A stretch of 64,000 bases of DNA, taken from positions 434,001-498,000 of the forward strand of contig NZ_LJJF01000002.1 of the NCBI RefSeq assembly GCF_001625365.1, written 5' to 3'. Shown here one piece after another: positions 1-8,567 of this stretch (positions are counted from its first letter, which is position 1; every line of letters begins with the position of its first letter). Source of the DNA: Streptomyces sp. MJM8645. Its GTDB lineage: Bacteria; Actinomycetota; Actinomycetes; Streptomycetales; Streptomycetaceae. The notes beneath the pieces were generated by a model, which did not search any database, had not been told where the DNA came from, and worked only from the letters and a program-made list of their open reading frames with translations. Position numbers and translations under genes: made by a program.

Positions 1-713
1 GCGTACTCCAGCCGGGCGTGCTCGACCTGGCCGGGGGTCTCCACCACGCGCTTGTAGTCGGGCCAGTCGAAGTGCGGGCCTTCGTAGTCGTGCGGGTAGA
101 GGTCCTTGAACCGCTGGTGGCTGAAGAACGGCTCGTGCGGGTCGAAGGTCTCGATCTGCACGAACCACCGGTCCGCGTCCCGGTTGGTGCGGACGAACTC
201 CAGGCCCGCGTCGAAGGTCAGCGTCTGCGGGTGGCGGTCCTCGGTCGCCAGGTGCGGGCGGTTCACCCAGTCCTGCCGGTAGGACTCGAACCGGAGCTTC
301 TTCAGGTCCTCGGGGATCTCCGGGTCTGCCACCTGGCCCTTCCACGGGTCGCCCTCCTGGCCGCGGAAGAACTCCCAGGTGTTGTACCGGCCGTGGTAGG
401 TGGCGCCGCCGTCCTCCCAGTAGTGCGGGTGGTCGCTGACCAGGTGGGTGTACACCCCGTTCTGCTTGAGCAGTTCGGGCATGGAGTCGTCGAACGGCTC
501 CAGCGGGCCCCAGCTGCGGTGCAGGAAGTTGTACCGGCCGGTGTGGATCTCGCGGCGGGCCGGCATGCACGGCATCGACCCCGCGTAGGCGTGGTCGAAG
601 GTGACGGACCGCTCGGCCAGCCGCGCGAAGTTCGGCGCGTGCGTCCAGTCCCCGCCGTAGGGCGGCAGCATGTGCCGGTTGAGGCTGTCGAACATCACCA
701 TGATCGCCTTCAT
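1..713 (-). CDS. Sulfatase (alkaline phosphatase superfamily), C-terminus cut by window edge
   Basis: Hydrolase of the type I sulfatase family, expected to cleave a sulfate ester. The N-terminal 237 residues are in the window; the rest lies beyond base 1. The start MKAIMVMFDSLNRHMLPPYG carries the metal-binding Asp of the family. The sequence SMPCMPARR at about residues 46-54 holds the C-x-P-A-R signature whose Cys is converted to formylglycine. No signal peptide is visible, so the enzyme is probably cytoplasmic. The start overlaps the stop of the upstream PadR gene by four bases (ATGA), so the two are co-transcribed and translationally coupled. The natural substrate cannot be read from the sequence. 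Confidence 0.9.
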   Translation of the reverse strand, partial: MKAIMVMFDSLNRHMLPPYGGDWTHAPNFARLAERSVTFDHAYAGSMPCMPARREIHTGRYNFLHRSWGPLEPFDDSMPELLKQNGVYTHLVSDHPHYWEDGGATYHGRYNTWEFFRGQEGDPWKGQVADPEIPEDLKKLRFESYRQDWVNRPHLATEDRHPQTLTFDAGLEFVRTNRDADRWFVQIETFDPHEPFFSHQRFKDLYPHDYEGPHFDWPDYKRVVETPGQVEHARLEY

Positions 714-1312
714 GCGGCGCTCCCCTCTCCGGCCGGTGGCGTCTTGTGCCCCGGCTGCCACTGTTCGAGACGCCGGAGCATGCGCTCCAACCAGGCCACC
801 CACGCGTCCATGGCGCCGGCGCCGTACTGGTGCAGTTCCTCGTAGACCTCGCGTGCCAGTTCCTGGTCCAGCTCGGGCAGCGGGTCCTCGAAGCGGACCG
901 TGCGGTCGCGGGGCCGGTTGCGGGCGATCTGCTCGCGCCGGTGGTCCAGTTCGGTGCGGATCAGCCGGATCGCCGCCTCGCGGTCCAGGACCGCGGCGAA
1001 GGCGAAGCGGGAGAGGAAGTCCGCGTCCTGGAACCGGCTGGGCGGCTCGTACGGGGAGCGCACCCACTCCATCAGCGCTTCCCGCCCCACGGGCGTGAGC
1101 CGGTACACCTTCGCGTCGGGACGCCCCTCGCGCGGATCGACCTCGAAGGCCACCCAGCCGTCCGCCACCATCCGCCCCAACAGGCGGTAGATCTGGCTGT
1201 GGTGAGCGCGCGAGCGGAGGAACTGGCCCTCCGTCTCGACCCACTTGCGCAGGTCGTACCCGCTGAACGGCCGGCCGGCCAGCAAGGCGAGCAGGACGTA
1301 CTCGAACTGCAT
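710..1312 (-). CDS. PadR family transcriptional regulator
   Basis: DNA-binding repressor-type protein of 200 residues. The N-terminal winged helix (MQFEYVLLALLAGRPFSGYD) and the run through IYRLLGRMVADGWV and KVYRLTPVGREAL at about 45-85 are typical of PadR. A C-terminal helical region (PadR_C type) with many Arg/Glu residues follows. The start at 1312 was chosen over one 24 bases upstream because AGGGGG lies just before it and homologous proteins begin at this Met. It is coupled to the sulfatase gene downstream, so it probably controls that gene; its ligand is unknown. Confidence 0.9.
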   Translation of the reverse strand: MQFEYVLLALLAGRPFSGYDLRKWVETEGQFLRSRAHHSQIYRLLGRMVADGWVAFEVDPREGRPDAKVYRLTPVGREALMEWVRSPYEPPSRFQDADFLSRFAFAAVLDREAAIRLIRTELDHRREQIARNRPRDRTVRFEDPLPELDQELAREVYEELHQYGAGAMDAWVAWLERMLRRLEQWQPGHKTPPAGEGSAA

Positions 1313-1336
1313 CGAGCCCCCTATGTGCGGAATCAC

Positions 1337-1618
1337 TTATGTGCTCAGTGTTCTATCCGCGACATGGGGGACGTCAACGCGACGGGCGGCGAATTATCCG
1401 ACCGTTCATAGGAGTTCACGGTGATTCACAGTGCGCAGCACCTGCGCCGCCGGCGGGGATGCCCGGTGCGGCCGCGATGAAACAGGCTCTTCCGGGGAAA
1501 ACGGGCGCCCCGCGGCGGTTCGGGCGAACCCGGAACCGCCACGGGGCGGGCCATGCCGGTCGTCACCGGATCGGCACGGTCGCCAAGCTGCGCGACCGTG
1601 CCGACCGAAGAGCGATGC
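1337..1618. other. Intergenic gap upstream of the PadR gene
   Basis: No coding region is supported here. The gap holds the presumed promoter of the PadR/sulfatase pair and a strong hairpin, listed separately. Confidence 0.5.
1506..1548. terminator. Strong hairpin, probable terminator
   Basis: A 16-base stem (1506-1521 with 1533-1548, one mismatch) encloses a short loop. It lies just beyond the stop of the small minus-strand gene at 1619 and is the likely terminator of that gene. No U tract follows, as is usual in streptomycetes. Confidence 0.6.
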
Positions 1619-1984
1619 TCAGTTGAAGACCAGGACGTCGGTGCGCATCGGCAGCGGGCTGCCCCAGCCGATGTTGATCTTGAACGTCACCAGTCCGTTG
1701 CTGGGGGCGATGCTCGACACCTGGAAGGGCGCCGCACCGACGAACCGGTTCCCACTGTTGCCGTCGATCTCGGAGGCCGTGATGACGACCGTCGAGTCGA
1801 TCCCGATGACGTTCCAGGCGATCTGGAGGTTGAACGTCCCGTTCCCCGGGGTCCACGTCCACCACCCCCGCCACACGGCGCCGACGTTGCCGCCGATCGC
1901 CGCGAGGCCCTGGTCCCGGTCGGCAGGCTGCGAACTGCTCGCGATCCGCGGCACCTCGATGGAGGAAGATTCGGCTGCGGCCAT
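1619..1984 (-). CDS. Small hypothetical protein with predicted beta-rich C-terminal half
   Basis: Protein of 121 residues that I do not recognise. The start MAAAESSSIEVP is supported by GAGGGGAG upstream; a longer frame runs further 5' without a comparable site. After a polar N-terminus, residues 35-121 alternate hydrophobic and polar residues (for example TFNLQIAWNVIGIDSTVVIT and GLVTFKINIGWG). This is rich in Trp, Ile and Val and suggests a small all-beta fold. There is no signal peptide, membrane segment or Cys pair. The gene stands alone with a hairpin after its stop. Confidence 0.65.
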   Translation of the reverse strand: MAAAESSSIEVPRIASSSQPADRDQGLAAIGGNVGAVWRGWWTWTPGNGTFNLQIAWNVIGIDSTVVITASEIDGNSGNRFVGAAPFQVSSIAPSNGLVTFKINIGWGSPLPMRTDVLVFN

Positions 1985-2311
1985 GACGGCTCCCCTCGCG
2001 CCGGGAGAGCCCCCATGAGCTCCCCGAATACTTAGAGTGTCCGTTAATGCGCACAGCGTCACAATCACTCGTGGGAGTGAACCTCCGGCGCGTCGCCGCG
2101 CTATCCACACGAACACCGTCCGCACCCGCCGCCCGCGCGCCCCCCCCTGGGGCTTTCGTTATGTCCGGCGATGAGGACGGCGTAGAGGTTCGCCGCGGGG
2201 GTGCCCGGCTCGCTGTTGCGCTCGCGCCATCCAAATGTGCTTACCGCACTGGTAATTGACGAAGACCCGGGAACAGGTCGTCGACACGCCCGACCCGCCC
2301 CCGGCGGACGT
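1985..2311. other. Intergenic region
   Basis: No gene is supported. The region is less GC-rich near 2030-2110 and 2220-2270 and probably holds the promoter of the small minus-strand gene. I see no clear operator. Confidence 0.4.
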
Positions 2312-3517
2312 TCAGTGAGTGCCGCAGAAGACGGTGTCGAGGAACTTGATGCTCGCCTCGTTCTGCGCCGTCTGCTCGGCGTCATCGCCCCGCGGGGTGT
2401 AGGAGAGCGCGACCTGGCGGTCGGCGGTGCCCCACAGCTGGGTGGAGAAGCCGAAGGTGCCGCCGTTGTGGCCCAGTACGGTGGTGCAGGAGAGCGTCGC
2501 CTGCGCCAGCCCCATCCCGTAGTCGACGTCGTGCGAGCCCGGCACGGTCTGGAGCATCGTGGTCATCTCGCGCTGCTCCGCCGGACGCAGCAACTTCCCC
2601 TTCAGCACGGCCTGCTCGAACCGGACCAGGTCATCGGTGGTGGAGATGATCTCTCCGGCGGCGCCCGCCCAGGACGGGTTCTGGTCGGTGACGTCGAAGT
2701 CGGTCTTCTTGACGTTCCCGGTGCCGGCGCCGTCCACGGTGGTCCAGTAACTGTGGGCGCGCGGGCCGGGGATCGTGGTGGAGCGGCCGGGGACCGTGGT
2801 CTTCGTCATCCCGAGCGGTCGCAGGATGCGCTGACCGACCTCCTGTCCGTAGGGGTGCCCGGTGACCTGCTCGATGATCAGGCCGAGGATGTTGAAGTTG
2901 GTGTTGGAGTAGCCCCATTGGGTTCCAGGCTCGAAGTTCGGCGCGTGGGAGACGGATGCGGTCACCAACTGGCGCGCGGTGAACGTACGGTTCAACCCGC
3001 CCTGGGCCAGCCACGAACGGAAGACGGCCGGGTCGTTGAGGTTGGGGAAGACGTCGGTGCCCGCGTTGGTGGCGTCGAACAGGCCCGTGCGCTGGTTGAG
3101 CAGCTGGCGGACGGTGATGTTCTGCCCGTTGGGGACCAGCCCCGGCAGGTGGCTCGACACCGAGTCCTCCAGGCCGAGCCGGTGCTCACCGACCAGTTGC
3201 AGCACCGTGGTGGCGACGAAGGTCTTGGTGACGCTGCCGATCCGGAACCGGCCGTCACCACGGACGGGCGCCTGACCGACCAGGTCGGTCACCCCCGTGG
3301 CACCGCGCCACCGCTGGTCGCCGTCACGCACCTCGGCGATCGCGGACACCGCCTTGGCGTCGGTCAGCCCGTTGAGGGCGAGTTGCAGCGGACCGCCACG
3401 CAGGCGGGCCGACGAAGCTGCGGAGTCCTCGGCTCCCGCCGCAGCGGCGGAGGCGGGTGACGCGGACACCGCCAGACAGAAGGCTGCGATCAGGGCACTG
3501 GTCAGACGACGAGACAT
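2312..3517 (-). CDS. Exported serine hydrolase, D-alanyl-D-alanine carboxypeptidase / beta-lactamase fold (S12)
   Basis: Protein of 401 residues resembling the Streptomyces R61 DD-peptidase family. A signal peptide (residues 1 to about 25, ending near SPASA) sends it outside the cell. The three active-site motifs are present: S-V-T-K (Ser95/Lys98), Y-S-N (Tyr203) and H-N-G (His350). Likely roles are trimming of peptidoglycan stem peptides or hydrolysis of related amides or esters. The ATG at 3517 was preferred to a GTG 15 bases upstream because AAGGGAAG precedes it. It is transcribed alone. Family assignment is firm; carboxypeptidase rather than esterase activity is inference. Confidence 0.9.
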   Translation of the reverse strand: MSRRLTSALIAAFCLAVSASPASAAAAGAEDSAASSARLRGGPLQLALNGLTDAKAVSAIAEVRDGDQRWRGATGVTDLVGQAPVRGDGRFRIGSVTKTFVATTVLQLVGEHRLGLEDSVSSHLPGLVPNGQNITVRQLLNQRTGLFDATNAGTDVFPNLNDPAVFRSWLAQGGLNRTFTARQLVTASVSHAPNFEPGTQWGYSNTNFNILGLIIEQVTGHPYGQEVGQRILRPLGMTKTTVPGRSTTIPGPRAHSYWTTVDGAGTGNVKKTDFDVTDQNPSWAGAAGEIISTTDDLVRFEQAVLKGKLLRPAEQREMTTMLQTVPGSHDVDYGMGLAQATLSCTTVLGHNGGTFGFSTQLWGTADRQVALSYTPRGDDAEQTAQNEASIKFLDTVFCGTH

Positions 3518-3727
3518 GGAGCTTCCCTTCACTCGGGCGAACAGGAGTTCGCCACGAGTCAGCCTGTCAGCGCCGCCACCGGGGGATCATCACTCCGGAT
3601 GAGGACCCGTCCATCCTTCAACAGGCTTACGAGATCGACACCTTAGGACACCAAAGAGGTACGTGAGGGGTCGTCCGGCGGTCGCATCCGGCGATGCGCC
3701 CGCACGCTCGGTGGAGTTGTGGCCGGG

Positions 3728-3752
3728 GGGAGCCTCCGGTCTGGTGGCTCCC
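3728..3752. terminator. Hairpin downstream of the lipoprotein gene
   Basis: Seven-base arms GGGAGCC and GGCTCCC are separated by 11 bases, about 40 bases past the stop of the minus-strand lipoprotein gene. A probable terminator of moderate strength. Confidence 0.4.
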
Positions 3753-3788
3753 GCCGGCGTTCGGCACAAGGTCCCGTTCTGCGGCCGG

Positions 3789-4361
3789 TCAGCCGGCGCT
3801 GACGACCGTGCCGCAGATGATCGTTCCGTTGAGCGTGACCGTCTGACCGAGGTCGTAGGTGGCGGCCACCTCCGTGTCCGTGAGCGTGACCGTCCAACCA
3901 TCGCCGGTCTTGGTCGCCTTGACGCCGGTTGCGTTGTTCTTCACGTAGCCGCCGACGTGGGCGGCCGTGCTGACCGGCATCATCCAGCCGGTGCCCGACT
4001 CGACGCCGGCGACGCTCGGACCGCCGGCGTTCTGGTCCGACGGCGCCTGGAAGGACGTCAGCTCACCCTTGATGACGGTGCAGGTGCTGTCGGTGGCCTT
4101 GATGGAGCCGGACTCCACGCCGCTGAAGGTCACGTCGGCGCTGCCCTTGCCGGCCTTCCCCGGCGCGCTGGCGGGGGCGCCCGCCGCTGGGGGCGCTGCC
4201 GCGTCAGCCGGCGCCGCACCCGCGGACGTCGAGACCGCGGCCCCAGGCGCGGTGGCGCTCTTGGCCGGGCTCGACGATCCACATCCGGCGAGGGATATCA
4301 GCGTCGCGCCGGCGATGAGCCCGATGACGGCACGTCGTCGGTGGAGTTCGGTCCGTGACAT
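3789..4361 (-). CDS. Putative lipoprotein
   Basis: Protein of 190 residues with a lipoprotein signal: basic MSRTELHRRR, hydrophobic stretch, then the lipobox L-A-G-C near residue 26, so it should be diacylated and anchored on the outer face of the membrane. An Ala/Pro/Ser-rich linker follows to about residue 78. A beta-rich domain of about 110 residues then contains two Cys (in STCTV and IICGT) that could pair. The C-terminal domain is reminiscent of small mycobacterial lipoproteins of the LpqH type, but I am not sure. The start at 4361 is supported by AGGGGC upstream. Confidence 0.8.
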   Translation of the reverse strand: MSRTELHRRRAVIGLIAGATLISLAGCGSSSPAKSATAPGAAVSTSAGAAPADAAAPPAAGAPASAPGKAGKGSADVTFSGVESGSIKATDSTCTVIKGELTSFQAPSDQNAGGPSVAGVESGTGWMMPVSTAAHVGGYVKNNATGVKATKTGDGWTVTLTDTEVAATYDLGQTVTLNGTIICGTVVSAG

Positions 4362-4570
4362 GTTCTTGCCCCTGAATCTCGCGTGTGAGTACTTGTTGAT
4401 CACTGCGCAGAGTACGGCAGGCGGCTGTCGGTCGCGGAGAGATTGGATGCCGGACCAACGTTCTGCGCTGTGATCTCCATCCCCGGCACCATAGCCTGAC
4501 GGTCTGACAAAAAGTGTTCGCACTCGATTTGGTGGACACCGATCCACCTGGCAGCAAAACGACCGTCCCT

Positions 4571-4623
4571 GACCCGCCACGCGGGAAACCGGATTCCTCC
4601 CCGGCCTGAAGGCCGGGACATCC
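4571..4623. mobile_element. Solitary TnpB-element end (IS200/IS605-like relict)
   Basis: This stretch matches the tnpB-5' end of the intact element at 24836-24888. CTGACCCGC-CAC-GCGGG forms a small hairpin, and a second hairpin with a TGAA loop (CCCCGGCC-TGAA-GGCCGGG) begins 26 bases later, the same spacing as in the intact copy. No tnpB or opposite end is visible nearby, so this is a relict or non-autonomous end. It lies between the lipoprotein and metalloprotease genes. Confidence 0.7.
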
Positions 4624-4681
4624 TCCGGCATCCGGGTGAAGCGCCGCACGGGCGGAGGCAGGGGTCGCCCGGCCGGTGGGG

Positions 4682-6322
4682 TCAGCTGTCGACGTTCACC
4701 GCGGACCAGGTGGAGGCGACGGTGGTGGAGGCGGTGCTGTCGGGGCCGAAGAGGTCGGCGGCGGCCTGGAGGGTGGCGGCGCGGGCACCGGAGTAGTCGG
4801 TGGTGGAGGTCATGTAGGTGGTCAGCGCGCGGTACCAGATCCGCTCGGCGTCCACCCGGCCGATCCCGGTGACGGCCCGGCCGTCGACGGTGGGGCTGTC
4901 GTAGTCGTAGCCGTTGATCGTCTTGGGGCCGCTGCCCTCGGCCAGCAGGTAGAAGAAGTGGTTGGCGGGGCCCGAGGAGTAATGGACGTCGAGGTCGGCG
5001 ATGCCGTCGTACCAGTAGTCCGGGGAGTGGCCGTCCCTGGAGGGCCGGTCCAGGTAGCGCAGCGGGGTTCCCTTGCCGTCGAGGTCGAGGTGCTTTCCCA
5101 TCAGGTAGCCGGGGACGTCCTTCGGGTTGTCTGCGTGGAAGGAGACCCCGGTGCCGAAGATGTCGCTGGTGGCTTCGTTGAGGCCACCGGACTCCCCCGT
5201 GTACTCCAGGCCCGCGGTGGCGGAGGTGAGTCCGTGGATCATCTCGTGGGCGGCCACGTCCAGTTCGGTCAGGGGCCTGGCGTTGCCGGGCCCGTCACCG
5301 TAGGTCATGCAGGAGCACTTGTCGCTCCAGAAGGCGTTCGTGTAGTTGGAGCCGGCGTGGACCCGGCTGTAGGTGCCGACGCCGTCACCGCGGATGCCGG
5401 TGCGTCCGTGGACGTCCCGGAGGTAGTCCCAGGTCTGGGCGGCACCGTAGTGGGCGTCGACGCCGGCGGTCTCGTCGTTGCTCTGGTCGCCGTTGCCCCA
5501 CCGGTCGTCCTGGTCGGTGAACAGGTCTCCTCGGCCCTTCGCCGCGTGGTGCATGTCGTAGGTCCGGTGGCCGCCGCGCGCGGTGTCGTTCATCTCGTAC
5601 CCGAGCAGGGTCTGCGTGGTGCCCAGGGGCACCGTGCCGTTGTACTGGCCCTGGCCGATGCCGGTGTGCACGGCCTCGTAGGCGTACAGCTGCCCGCCCG
5701 AGACCGCGTCGGTCACGACGTGCCGCTCGCTCGGGGTGCCGTCGTCCTGCGTTCCCTCCAGCACCGACTCCCAGGCCAGCGACGGGGTCCGGGCGGCGGA
5801 CCAGACGACCAGGCGCGGGGGGACGGCGGTGTGGAGCGCCTGCATCACCTGGGCCGCCGAGATCGCGGGCGTGGTGGTCGGCACGCTGATCGGCGCCCGG
5901 TGCGCGCGGGTGTCCGACAGGACGCCCTGCGCGCTGCGGTGGACGACCAGGTCGCCGCCGAGGACCGGCAGCGCGGCGAAGGTGCGGTGGTACCGGAAGT
6001 GGACGGTGCCGTCCTCGTCCCGGGCCGCGTCGTCGGGCAGCAGGATCTCGCGCGGGTCCAGGTTCAGCGCCGTCGCCGTCGAGGCGGCGATCCTGGCGGC
6101 TTCCTTCAGCAACTCGGCGTGCTCCCGGGGGGAGAGCGCCGTCGCGACACCCCCGGCCCGTACGGCGCCGGGAGGTGTGCGGGCGGCCGCGCCTGTCGGC
6201 TGCACGCCCGTCAACGCCACGGCGGCCAGGACCGCGAGGGCGGCGGCCGGCCGGGTGGACCGGTGGCGTGCGCGGCGGGGGATGGCAGACCGCAACAGGG
6301 GCTCCTCGGTGTTCGCAGTCAT
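4682..6322 (-). CDS. Exported M4 (thermolysin-like) zinc metalloprotease
   Basis: Pre-pro-protease of 546 residues. A basic, hydrophobic N-terminus (about 1-46) is a signal peptide. Residues about 60-215 are the FTP/PepSY propeptide that inhibits and folds the enzyme. The catalytic domain has H-E-M-I-H (His359, Glu360, His363) and the third zinc ligand Glu383 in GGLNEATSDIFG, as in thermolysin. Expected to be secreted and autoprocessed, and to degrade extracellular protein. The start at 6322 (MTANTEEP) gives a sensible signal peptide; its Shine-Dalgarno is weak. It follows the PSD-like gene on the same strand with about 60 bases between, so read-through is possible. Confidence 0.93.
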   Translation of the reverse strand: MTANTEEPLLRSAIPRRARHRSTRPAAALAVLAAVALTGVQPTGAAARTPPGAVRAGGVATALSPREHAELLKEAARIAASTATALNLDPREILLPDDAARDEDGTVHFRYHRTFAALPVLGGDLVVHRSAQGVLSDTRAHRAPISVPTTTPAISAAQVMQALHTAVPPRLVVWSAARTPSLAWESVLEGTQDDGTPSERHVVTDAVSGGQLYAYEAVHTGIGQGQYNGTVPLGTTQTLLGYEMNDTARGGHRTYDMHHAAKGRGDLFTDQDDRWGNGDQSNDETAGVDAHYGAAQTWDYLRDVHGRTGIRGDGVGTYSRVHAGSNYTNAFWSDKCSCMTYGDGPGNARPLTELDVAAHEMIHGLTSATAGLEYTGESGGLNEATSDIFGTGVSFHADNPKDVPGYLMGKHLDLDGKGTPLRYLDRPSRDGHSPDYWYDGIADLDVHYSSGPANHFFYLLAEGSGPKTINGYDYDSPTVDGRAVTGIGRVDAERIWYRALTTYMTSTTDYSGARAATLQAAADLFGPDSTASTTVASTWSAVNVDS

Positions 6323-6384
6323 GGTTCGCGTCCACGTGCTCGTATGCCGGCCGGGCGTGACCGCCCGGCCGGCGCCGCGACGCG

Positions 6385-7644
6385 CTACCCGGCGTTGGCG
6401 ATGGGGGCGTTGGTGACGACCTGGGGGTCGTCCTCGGGGTCGACGTCGTCGCTCGGCTCGACCGAGGGTTCCACGTCGCTGCCCGGCTCGAACGCCATGA
6501 AGTGCGTGGATCCGCCGTAGCTGAAGTAGCCGAGTTCGTCGCCCTTCCTCACCTCCTGGTCCTTGCGGACGGTGGGCGTGACCGAGGAGATCTCGCTGAT
6601 GCCGACGGCGGCGAGGCAAAGCATGCCGACGCGGGGGGCGGTGCTCTCGATGAACATCAGAGCACGTGTGCTGGATGCCGCCGCCCCGCCGAACGACAAC
6701 CCCCGAGGGGCGGGGCCCGACCCGTCCGGCCCGGCCGTGCCGAACACCAGGCCGGGAACGATCTCCACGTGCCGCACCACACCGTCGACCGGTGCGTGCC
6801 AGCGGTGGTAGCCGGTGGCGGGGAGCACCATCTGCAGGACGTCGCCGCCGACGAACCGGTCGGTGTAGGCGCCGTTGTTGAGCGTGTCCGCCAGGGAGAA
6901 GGTCTGGCCCTTGAGGGTGAACCCGGTGTCCTTGCCCACCTTCCGCTCATGGCGCACCAGGGTGCCGTCGCTCGGCGCGAGGACCGCCGTGGGGTCGGTG
7001 GAGACCGGCCGGGCACCGGGCTTGAGCTTGCGGTGGAAGAAGTCGTTGAACGACGCGAAGCCCCAGTACTCGGCGCCGCGGTCCGGGATCGCGTAGTCGT
7101 CGAGCCGGTGGCGTTCGACGGCGTACGGGGACAGCCAGCCGTCGTCCGCCTCGGTCAGCACGTAGCGGCTCGCGGGGCTGTCCAGGAACGCGCACCACTC
7201 ACGCAGGACCTGCTGGAGCGCGGAGTTGAACGCCGGGGTGCGCAGCAGGCTCTCGCCCGCCTTCGTCAGCGACATGTTCGCGAACAGCGCGGACAGCGGG
7301 AAGAGGATCCGCTCCTCGGACTTGGCGCGGTACTCGGGTGCGGTCGAGATGATCTGGTCCACGCACTGGAGCAGGTGGCCGACGCCGTGGATCGGCTGGA
7401 GCTGGCGCGGGAGCTGCTCCAGCATTCCGGTCACCAGCAACTGGAGGCTCTTGTCCGTCTCGATCAGCTTCTTCATGGCCGCAACGGCGGTGCTGTGCGG
7501 CTCTGTTCGACCCTGGGCCCGGTCCGCGAGGTCCGCCAGCCAGGCGTCGACGGCCCGGCGGTCCTTCGGCAGGTAGCCGGCGACCCGCCCGAACGAGGCG
7601 CGGTAGCGGGCATCGGTCAACGCACCCGTGAGATCTCCGAGCAT
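6385..7644 (-). CDS. PsiD-like decarboxylase of the phosphatidylserine decarboxylase family
   Basis: Protein of 419 residues in the pyruvoyl-dependent PSD family. It has an extra N-terminal domain of about 170 residues, as in fungal PsiD-type L-tryptophan decarboxylases. Family landmarks are APSDGTL, TGYHRWHAPVDG (catalytic His region), MFIES, VGISEISSV and the autocleavage motif YGGST. In the last, Ser379 should become the pyruvoyl group of a small alpha chain. The remaining tail is acidic and Pro-rich (about 35 residues). From recall, domain order and these motifs resemble PsiD more than bacterial membrane PSDs, and no membrane segment is visible. An amino-acid decarboxylase role is therefore inferred. 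The start at 7644 is supported by GGAGGAAG. Confidence 0.8.
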   Translation of the reverse strand: MLGDLTGALTDARYRASFGRVAGYLPKDRRAVDAWLADLADRAQGRTEPHSTAVAAMKKLIETDKSLQLLVTGMLEQLPRQLQPIHGVGHLLQCVDQIISTAPEYRAKSEERILFPLSALFANMSLTKAGESLLRTPAFNSALQQVLREWCAFLDSPASRYVLTEADDGWLSPYAVERHRLDDYAIPDRGAEYWGFASFNDFFHRKLKPGARPVSTDPTAVLAPSDGTLVRHERKVGKDTGFTLKGQTFSLADTLNNGAYTDRFVGGDVLQMVLPATGYHRWHAPVDGVVRHVEIVPGLVFGTAGPDGSGPAPRGLSFGGAAASSTRALMFIESTAPRVGMLCLAAVGISEISSVTPTVRKDQEVRKGDELGYFSYGGSTHFMAFEPGSDVEPSVEPSDDVDPEDDPQVVTNAPIANAG

Positions 7645-7674
7645 GCTTCCTCCGTCATGGCATTCGATCGGTGG

Positions 7675-7732
7675 CATCCGGCGCAGTTCCCCGCCAGTCA
7701 TCGATGACATCCGACGCAGTTCCCCGCCAGTC
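7675..7732. repeat. Two 25-bp direct repeats, 33-bp period, upstream of the PsiD-like gene
   Basis: Copies at 7675-7699 and 7708-7732 differ at one base and share the core CGCAGTTCCCCGCCAGTC. They lie 30-90 bases before the minus-strand start at 7644. The 33-bp period is three helical turns, so both copies would face the same side of the DNA. This fits a tandem regulator site. It is also compatible with a simple duplication. Confidence 0.45.
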
Positions 7733-7794
7733 TCGGCCACTCTCGCCCGACCGACAGGCAAGGAAACACCACCCGCGGCCATAAGGCCCGAAAG

Positions 7795-7817
7795 GCTGAT
7801 GGCGATAACTCATCAGC
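7795..7817. promoter_or_regulatory. Inverted repeat in the divergent promoter region
   Basis: GCTGATG and CATCAGC arms are separated by nine bases in the gap between the divergent PsiD-like and GNAT genes. It could be an operator; no regulator gene is adjacent. The rest of the 7645-8001 gap shows nothing else beyond the direct repeats. Confidence 0.3.
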
Positions 7818-8001
7818 TCAGCCGATTTATGCGACCTGGCTGGCTCTGCCTCCCTGAGACGGTTTCGAGGGACGGACCCGACGTACGGAGCGAAACTCCT
7901 AGCGTGCTTCGTAGATGCGTTTGTGGTCGCGGAGTGCGGCCAGGCGGAAGGGTTCGCATAGGCTGCCGTCTCATCCGGCCCACCGTGACAAGGACCAGCC
8001 C

Positions 8002-8529
8002 ATGCGCAGCCGTACCGGTATCCGTCTGATCGAGACCGCCGACGCCGCCCCGATAGCCGCGCATCGGGTGCGGGACGTCGAGGCCTTCCGGCCGTGGGAA
8101 CCGGCCCAGCCGGCCGAGTTCTTCACCCCGGAGGGCCAGGCGGAGCGGATCGACGGGCTGTTGGCCGGTTACCGGGCCGGCACGGTCTGGCCGGGCGTCG
8201 TGCTCGCCGACGACCAGGTGATCGGGCAGATCACCGTCGCGGGCATCCTACCGCAGCCGCACCTGCGCCGCGGCTCCGTCGGATACTGGATCGCCAGTGT
8301 CGCCCAGAATCAGGGGCACGCCGGGCGTGCCGTCGAACTCGCGCTCCGGGTGATGACGGACGAACTCGGGCTGCACCGCGCCGAGGCGTCCACCAGCCTG
8401 GAGAATGTGGCGTCGCACCGGGTGCTGCGCCGCCACGGGTTCAGTCCGTACGGCGTCGCGCACTCCTCGATCTTCCTCGACGGCAGCTGGCGGGACGGGC
8501 TGCTGTGGGAGCGGATCCTCGGCGACTGA
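8002..8529 (+). CDS. GNAT family N-acetyltransferase, RimJ/RimL type
   Basis: Protein of 175 residues transferring acetyl from acetyl-CoA to an amine. It resembles ribosomal-protein alanine acetyltransferases: TGIRLIETADAAPIAAH at the N-terminus, VGYWIASVAQNQGHAGRA (acetyl-CoA binding motif A, about 90-110) and the terminal SLENVASHRVLRRHGF (about 130-145). Start at 8002 follows AAGGA. The next gene is on the other strand and converges. The true acceptor (ribosomal protein, drug or metabolite) is not evident. Confidence 0.88.
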   Translation: MRSRTGIRLIETADAAPIAAHRVRDVEAFRPWEPAQPAEFFTPEGQAERIDGLLAGYRAGTVWPGVVLADDQVIGQITVAGILPQPHLRRGSVGYWIASVAQNQGHAGRAVELALRVMTDELGLHRAEASTSLENVASHRVLRRHGFSPYGVAHSSIFLDGSWRDGLLWERILGD

Positions 8530-8567
8530 GCGTACGTCCCCTCCGGCAACGGACGCCGGACGGTCCG

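Noticed and set aside
2201..3460. Long plus-strand frame opposite the serine hydrolase gene
   Set aside because: It lacks any domain; the minus frame has signal peptide, S-x-x-K, Y-x-N and H-x-G motifs.
4676..6520. Plus-strand frame of 614 codons opposite the M4 protease
   Set aside because: Antisense shadow; the protease motifs lie on the minus strand.
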